Shown here: in pieces, positions 30,281 through 33,224 of the stretch | Numbering within the stretch: position 1 is the stretch's first letter | Layout: each line of letters begins with the position of its first letter | Origin: Gammaproteobacteria bacterium | GTDB lineage: Bacteria > Pseudomonadota > Gammaproteobacteria > Pseudomonadales > Azotimanducaceae | NCBI GenBank assembly: GCA_009839505.1 | Contig: VXPO01000102.1 | Coordinates: forward strand, 1-33,224 | DNA length: 33,224 bases | Direction of reading: 5' to 3' | Program-made: the position numbers and the translations under genes | Notes under the pieces: generated by a model | What the model was told of the DNA's origin: nothing | Databases searched by the model: none | The model's input: the letters and a program-made list of their open reading frames with translations, nothing else

Positions 30281-30802
30281 TCAACTGCCGCGGAGGATCT
30301 CTTCCAGCGCGTAGAGCGTCTTCTGTGGCACGCGGTCCAGGGGGTAGTAGCGCGCGATGGTGTCAAGCGCGACCTTGGGCTCGGTGATGTTCAGATAGCG
30401 CAGCAGGTAGCGAACGTCGGCTTCGTCGTTGAACTCGGCTCCGAGGCGCATGCTCAGGCACTTCATCGCCAAGAGGTACTCGGGGCGGGCAGTCATCACC
30501 GAGAGGTTCGAGAACTCGAGATACGGCTGGTAGTCGCCCCGTTCACTGAGGAATCCCTTGACCGCGTCGTTCAGCCAGTCAGGGGGACAACCCTCCCAAA
30601 CAGCGATGCGTCCTGCCGCTTGGCGAATCACGTTGGCGGGACGAAAGAAGGCATCGACATCCTGGGTACTCTGTCGTGCTTCATGCACCAGACACATCAC
30701 GGCACCACCGACGACGTAGAGCTCACCGCTGACTCCAGTGCGCGCGAGTTCCTCGTTTAGCCGCTCAAACAAGCGGCGGATCTCATCCCGGTTCATCCCC
30801 AT
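30281..30802 (-). CDS. DUF6036-type nucleotidyltransferase, probable toxin of a toxin-antitoxin pair
   Basis: A 173-residue minimal nucleotidyltransferase. ELYVVGGAVMCLVHEARQST followed by QDVDAFF has the GG motif (32-33) and the metal-binding Asp48-x-Asp50 of the polymerase beta-like fold, and TARPEYLLAMKCLSMRLG is the helix after the third strand. Related proteins act as toxins that modify tRNA or as AbiEii/MenA-like abortive-infection enzymes. The ATG overlaps the upstream ribbon-helix-helix gene stop by one base (TGATG), typical of antitoxin-toxin coupling. Toxicity is inferred from family and arrangement. Confidence 0.78.
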   Translation of the reverse strand: MGMNRDEIRRLFERLNEELARTGVSGELYVVGGAVMCLVHEARQSTQDVDAFFRPANVIRQAAGRIAVWEGCPPDWLNDAVKGFLSERGDYQPYLEFSNLSVMTARPEYLLAMKCLSMRLGAEFNDEADVRYLLRYLNITEPKVALDTIARYYPLDRVPQKTLYALEEILRGS

Positions 30803-31293
30803 CAGACTCTGTCACCCAAGGTACTGTCCACGAACAGGTTGCGGCGACGGAACGGCGCCGGCGACGACGTCAGGAGATGCAGCCTCAAGGACTCCAGTCT
30901 CGTCGCGAACCAGGGAGTAGACAGCGGCTCAACCGCTCGCGCCCAATCCGGCACGGGGACGTGCTTGCCCGCACAGGCGTACTCCACCATCGCCGCGAGA
31001 TAGTTGGCTGCCCAAGCGTCCAGACCGTCGAGTTCGACGCCCCGGACCGCCAGTTCCAGCTTCTTTGCGTTCAATGACTGCAGAAGGTCGTGCAAGGCGG
31101 CGAGCGCCACCGAATAGGCGGACGGGTCCGACCTGAGCCGGTCTATCCGACGTTGGAACTCATCGGCCACTTCCGGTAGGAGCAGACCGAGTATCCACTT
31201 CGAGACATCTTGTCCCGCTTGTGCGGCCTGCGCCTTGATCCGCTCTTTCTGTTCGACGGTCACGCGTAGTTGCAGTTGCTGTGTCTTGGCCAT
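30802..31293 (-). CDS. Ribbon-helix-helix antitoxin-like protein with C-terminal toxin-partner domain
   Basis: A 163-residue protein. The N-terminus (QLQLRVTVEQKERIKAQAAQ, AGQDVSKWILGLLLPE, about 6-41) is a ribbon-helix-helix DNA-binding fold. The remaining 120 residues are helical and end in TPWFATRLESLRLHLLTSSP and RRRNLFVDSTLGDRV, probably the part that binds and neutralises the nucleotidyltransferase encoded next. It is the first gene of the pair and should repress it. A direct repeat of GACAAGTG(T/C)C lies 24-56 bp upstream as a candidate operator. It is much longer than a simple RHH antitoxin (about 80), so this pair is not a standard type II system. Confidence 0.75.
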   Translation of the reverse strand: MAKTQQLQLRVTVEQKERIKAQAAQAGQDVSKWILGLLLPEVADEFQRRIDRLRSDPSAYSVALAALHDLLQSLNAKKLELAVRGVELDGLDAWAANYLAAMVEYACAGKHVPVPDWARAVEPLSTPWFATRLESLRLHLLTSSPAPFRRRNLFVDSTLGDRV

Positions 31294-31316
31294 GCGCCAA
31301 CTCTAAAGTGCGCCCG

Positions 31317-31349
31317 GACAAGTGTCTATACGTTGTAGTGACAAGTGCC
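31317..31349. promoter_or_regulatory. Direct repeat GACAAGTG(T/C)C: candidate operator of the RHH/nucleotidyltransferase operon
   Basis: GACAAGTGTC (31317-31326) and GACAAGTGCC (31340-31349) are 23 bp apart. A TATAGA box on the minus strand (31329-31324) lies between them. Ribbon-helix-helix repressors commonly bind such repeated short sites over their promoters. The region also precedes the divergent ATPase gene at 31431. Confidence 0.5.
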
Positions 31350-31430
31350 TGAAGACGTCGCCTTCCAGTCGGTCTTTCGTGACAGTTTATCCTTGTAAAT
31401 CGTCCATAAACATGGACAAAATACAAGCAA

Positions 31431-32603
31431 ATGATTCCCAGACTTCTCCAACAAGACGTGCTGGACGCACTGCTTCGACAGTCGGCGGTCGCCGTTGTCG
31501 GCCCTCGGCAATCGGGAAAGACGACGCTGGCTCGTCAGATCGGCCAGGCACGCAACGCCGTCTACCTCGATCTGGAGGATCGCGACGACCGTGGTCGTCT
31601 GGAAGAACCCGTACTGTTCCTCGACAGCGTCGCCGAACGGCTGGTAATCCTAGACGAGATCCATCGTGCGCCCGAACTGTTTCAAACGTTGAGGGGCGTC
31701 ATCGACCGTGGCCGCCTTGAAGGGAACTACGCGGGGAGATTCCTGATCCTTGGATCCGCATCGATCGACTTGCTCCGCCAATCCGGGGAGTCGCTGGCCG
31801 GGCGAATCTCCTACCTGGACTTGACTCCGTTCTCCGTCAACGAGGTCGAAGACGATCGCGCGACGCGCGAGCGTCTTTGGCTACGCGGCGGGTTTCCGCT
31901 GAGCTACCTAGCCAAAACCGACAAGGCGAGCCTGGCGTGGCGCAAGGACTTCGTCCGAACCTACCTGGAACGGGACATTCCAACTTTCGGCTCCCGCATC
32001 CCAGTTACCGCAATTGAACGGTTGTGGACGATGTTGGCGCATCGGCAAGGTTCCTTGTTGAACGCCTCGGCGCTCGCCCACGCCCTGGAGGTGAGTCCGC
32101 AGTCGATCACGCGCTATGTCGACCTGCTGGTCGACCTGCTGCTGGTACGGCGGCTGCCACCCATGCATGCCAACGTGGGCAAACGCCTCGTCAAGTCGCC
32201 GAAGGTCTACGTCAGGGACAGTGGCATCGTGCATGCGTTGCTTGGCATTCCCTCTCTGACCGCCCTCGCGGGACACCCCGTCATCGGCAGAAGTTGGGAA
32301 GGATTCGCCGTCGAGACGCTCGTGTCCGCCCTCGCCTGGCCATCGTTCGCGACGTTCTATCGAACCCAGGCGGGGGCCGAGATCGACCTGGTGATCGAGC
32401 ACGCAGGAGGCGAAATCTGGGCGATCGAGATCAAGCGCTCGCTGTCGGCAAAGGTGAGCCGGGGATTCCACCACGCCTGCGAGGACATCCAGCCCACACG
32501 CTGCTTCGTAGTTCACGCGGGAGACGCCCGCTTCCCGGTCTCGGGAAAGATCGAGGGGGTGGGGCTGAACGAACTGGCGAAGGAACTTCGCGACCGACGA
32601 TAA
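31431..32603 (+). CDS. AAA_14/DUF4143 ATPase
   Basis: A 390-residue protein of the common AAA_14 plus DUF4143 architecture. Walker A is GPRQSGKTT at 24-32 and Walker B is RLVILDEIH at 70-78. LILGSASIDLLRQSGESLAG and RISYLDLTPFSVNE are the sensor region. The C-terminal DUF4143 part has VYVRDSGIVHALLGI and GRSWEGFAVETLV, then a nuclease-like core EIDLVIEH with WAIEIKRS, a PD-(D/E)xK-type signature (Asp, then E-x-K). The biological role of this family is unsettled. It is often near toxin-antitoxin and defence genes, as here with the divergent RHH/nucleotidyltransferase pair. Confidence 0.92.
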   Translation: MIPRLLQQDVLDALLRQSAVAVVGPRQSGKTTLARQIGQARNAVYLDLEDRDDRGRLEEPVLFLDSVAERLVILDEIHRAPELFQTLRGVIDRGRLEGNYAGRFLILGSASIDLLRQSGESLAGRISYLDLTPFSVNEVEDDRATRERLWLRGGFPLSYLAKTDKASLAWRKDFVRTYLERDIPTFGSRIPVTAIERLWTMLAHRQGSLLNASALAHALEVSPQSITRYVDLLVDLLLVRRLPPMHANVGKRLVKSPKVYVRDSGIVHALLGIPSLTALAGHPVIGRSWEGFAVETLVSALAWPSFATFYRTQAGAEIDLVIEHAGGEIWAIEIKRSLSAKVSRGFHHACEDIQPTRCFVVHAGDARFPVSGKIEGVGLNELAKELRDRR

Positions 32604-32659
32604 CCCGAGAGACGGAAGGCACTCGCGACCGGTGTCGCCGAGCGCGAACAGGGCCGCCC

Positions 32660-33224
32660 CTACGCGTCCTCCCGGATCATGGCCGCGGCCTTCTCGCCGA
32701 TCATGATCGTCGGGGCATTGGTGTTGCCGGAAACCAGGGTCGGCATGATCGAGGCATCCGCGACGCGCAGTCCCGGCACACCGTGGACCCTTAGCCGGTC
32801 GTCGACCACGGCGTTCGGGTCACGCCCCATCTTGCAGGTGCCCACCGGGTGGTACACCGTGCCACCGGTACGGCGGCAGAACTCGAGCAACTCGTCATGG
32901 CTCTGCCAGCGGTCGCCGGGATAGAGTTCGTGGTCGACGTAGTGGGCCAATGACGGGGCGGCTCCGACGCGACGGGCAATGCGCAGGCCTTCGGTCAGGG
33001 CGTCACGATCGACCTCCTCCGACAGGAAGTTGGGGCGAATCGCCGGCGGCGCCGTCGGATCGGCACTGCGGATGTGGATCGAGCCCGTGCTCTCGGGCCG
33101 GAGCTGGCAGACCGAGCAGGTCATTCCCGGTTCGGACTCCAGCGACCCCTGCTTGCCGCCGCGCGCCGGGCTAGGGGGGGGGGAAGGGGGCAGTAGGTGG
33201 GGCGGGGCGGGGTGGCAGCGCGGG
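32660..33224 (-). CDS. GMC family oxidoreductase (choline dehydrogenase-like), C-terminal part, runs off the window
   Basis: The frame is open to the window edge and contains the GMC C-terminal domain: [20 protein letters not shown], then [20 protein letters not shown], with the active-site region [14 protein letters not shown] and [20 protein letters not shown]. These FAD enzymes oxidise alcohols. Recognisable sequence covers about 155 residues of a usual 530-550. Beyond about 33160 the translation becomes Pro-rich and unlike GMC proteins, and the DNA there is a run of G homopolymers, so the last 60 bases may be poor sequence. The FAD-binding N-terminus is outside the window. Confidence 0.88.
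   Translation of the reverse strand, partial: PRCHPAPPHLLPPSPPPSPARGGKQGSLESEPGMTCSVCQLRPESTGSIHIRSADPTAPPAIRPNFLSEEVDRDALTEGLRIARRVGAAPSLAHYVDHELYPGDRWQSHDELLEFCRRTGGTVYHPVGTCKMGRDPNAVVDDRLRVHGVPGLRVADASIMPTLVSGNTNAPTIMIGEKAAAMIREDA

Noticed and set aside
32649-32664. Half copy of the 28-bp inverted repeat near the GMC stop
   Set aside because: Only about 14 bases are similar, with no second arm, so it is mentioned but not annotated as a repeat.
1-33224. tRNA or rRNA genes
   Set aside because: I saw no cloverleaf with a TTCGANNC arm and CCA-type end, and no rRNA-like conserved stretch, so none is reported.

Overview
This is a 33.2 kb, GC-rich, gene-dense window (about 32 intact genes and at least five broken ones). 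It has short Shine-Dalgarno-led operons, many GTG starts and 1-14 nt gene overlaps. Tat-like and Sec-like signals, an outer-membrane barrel and a periplasmic binding protein point to a Gram-negative bacterium, most likely an uncultured pseudomonadotal lineage. The gene mix (TauD, PhyH and Rieske oxygenases, CaiB CoA-transferases, sulfatase, luciferase-like oxidoreductase, sulfolipid genes) resembles marine or host-associated metagenome genomes. That placement is inference, and no rRNA or tRNA is present to confirm it.

Layout. 0-4.9 kb: a TauD/TfdA dioxygenase faces a ligand-sensing and transport cluster made of a type 1 periplasmic binding protein, a Cache-HAMP membrane receptor with no output domain, an OFA-type MFS carrier and a muramoyl amidase. 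4.9-8.2 kb: PhyH dioxygenase, a free-standing 5'-3' exonuclease, a membrane-anchored DUF385-like protein, DUF1993, and a Phd-type antitoxin whose toxin has collapsed to 20 codons. 8.2-11.2 kb (minus): a three-gene operon in the order sqdB-sqdD-reductase, probably for sulfoquinovosyl lipid. 11.3-16.4 kb: SMUG1-type uracil-DNA glycosylase, a methyltransferase, a repeat island holding a second SMUG1 tail, then two CaiB-type CoA-transferase subunits (one lacking the catalytic Asp) coupled to a GNAT acetyltransferase. 16.4-19.9 kb: a nucleotidyltransferase remnant, a small membrane protein, a sulfatase, and an inserted winged-helix/Fic gene flanked by a duplicated sulfatase 3' end. 19.9-24.3 kb: Rieske oxygenase, VOC protein, outer-membrane barrel, a hairpin-dense non-coding island, a truncated MetY and an HpcH/HpaI aldolase. 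24.4-28.7 kb: GH32 fructosidase, SRPBCC protein, LLM oxidoreductase and SDR. 28.7-33.2 kb: an ECF sigma factor fused to an unknown 260-residue domain, a ribbon-helix-helix/nucleotidyltransferase toxin-antitoxin pair, an AAA_14/DUF4143 ATPase and the 3' part of a GMC oxidoreductase.

The most unusual feature is the intergenic architecture. A family of short GGTGTCCC-containing repeats sits at gene 3' ends and at or beside both places where a second copy of a gene's 3' tail survives (sulfatase and SMUG1). In the sulfatase case the two tails differ only at synonymous positions. A separate 73-bp repeat occurs twice, and its only two differences form a compensatory base pair. These point to an uncharacterised element or recombination process acting at gene ends, but no recombinase gene lies in the window.
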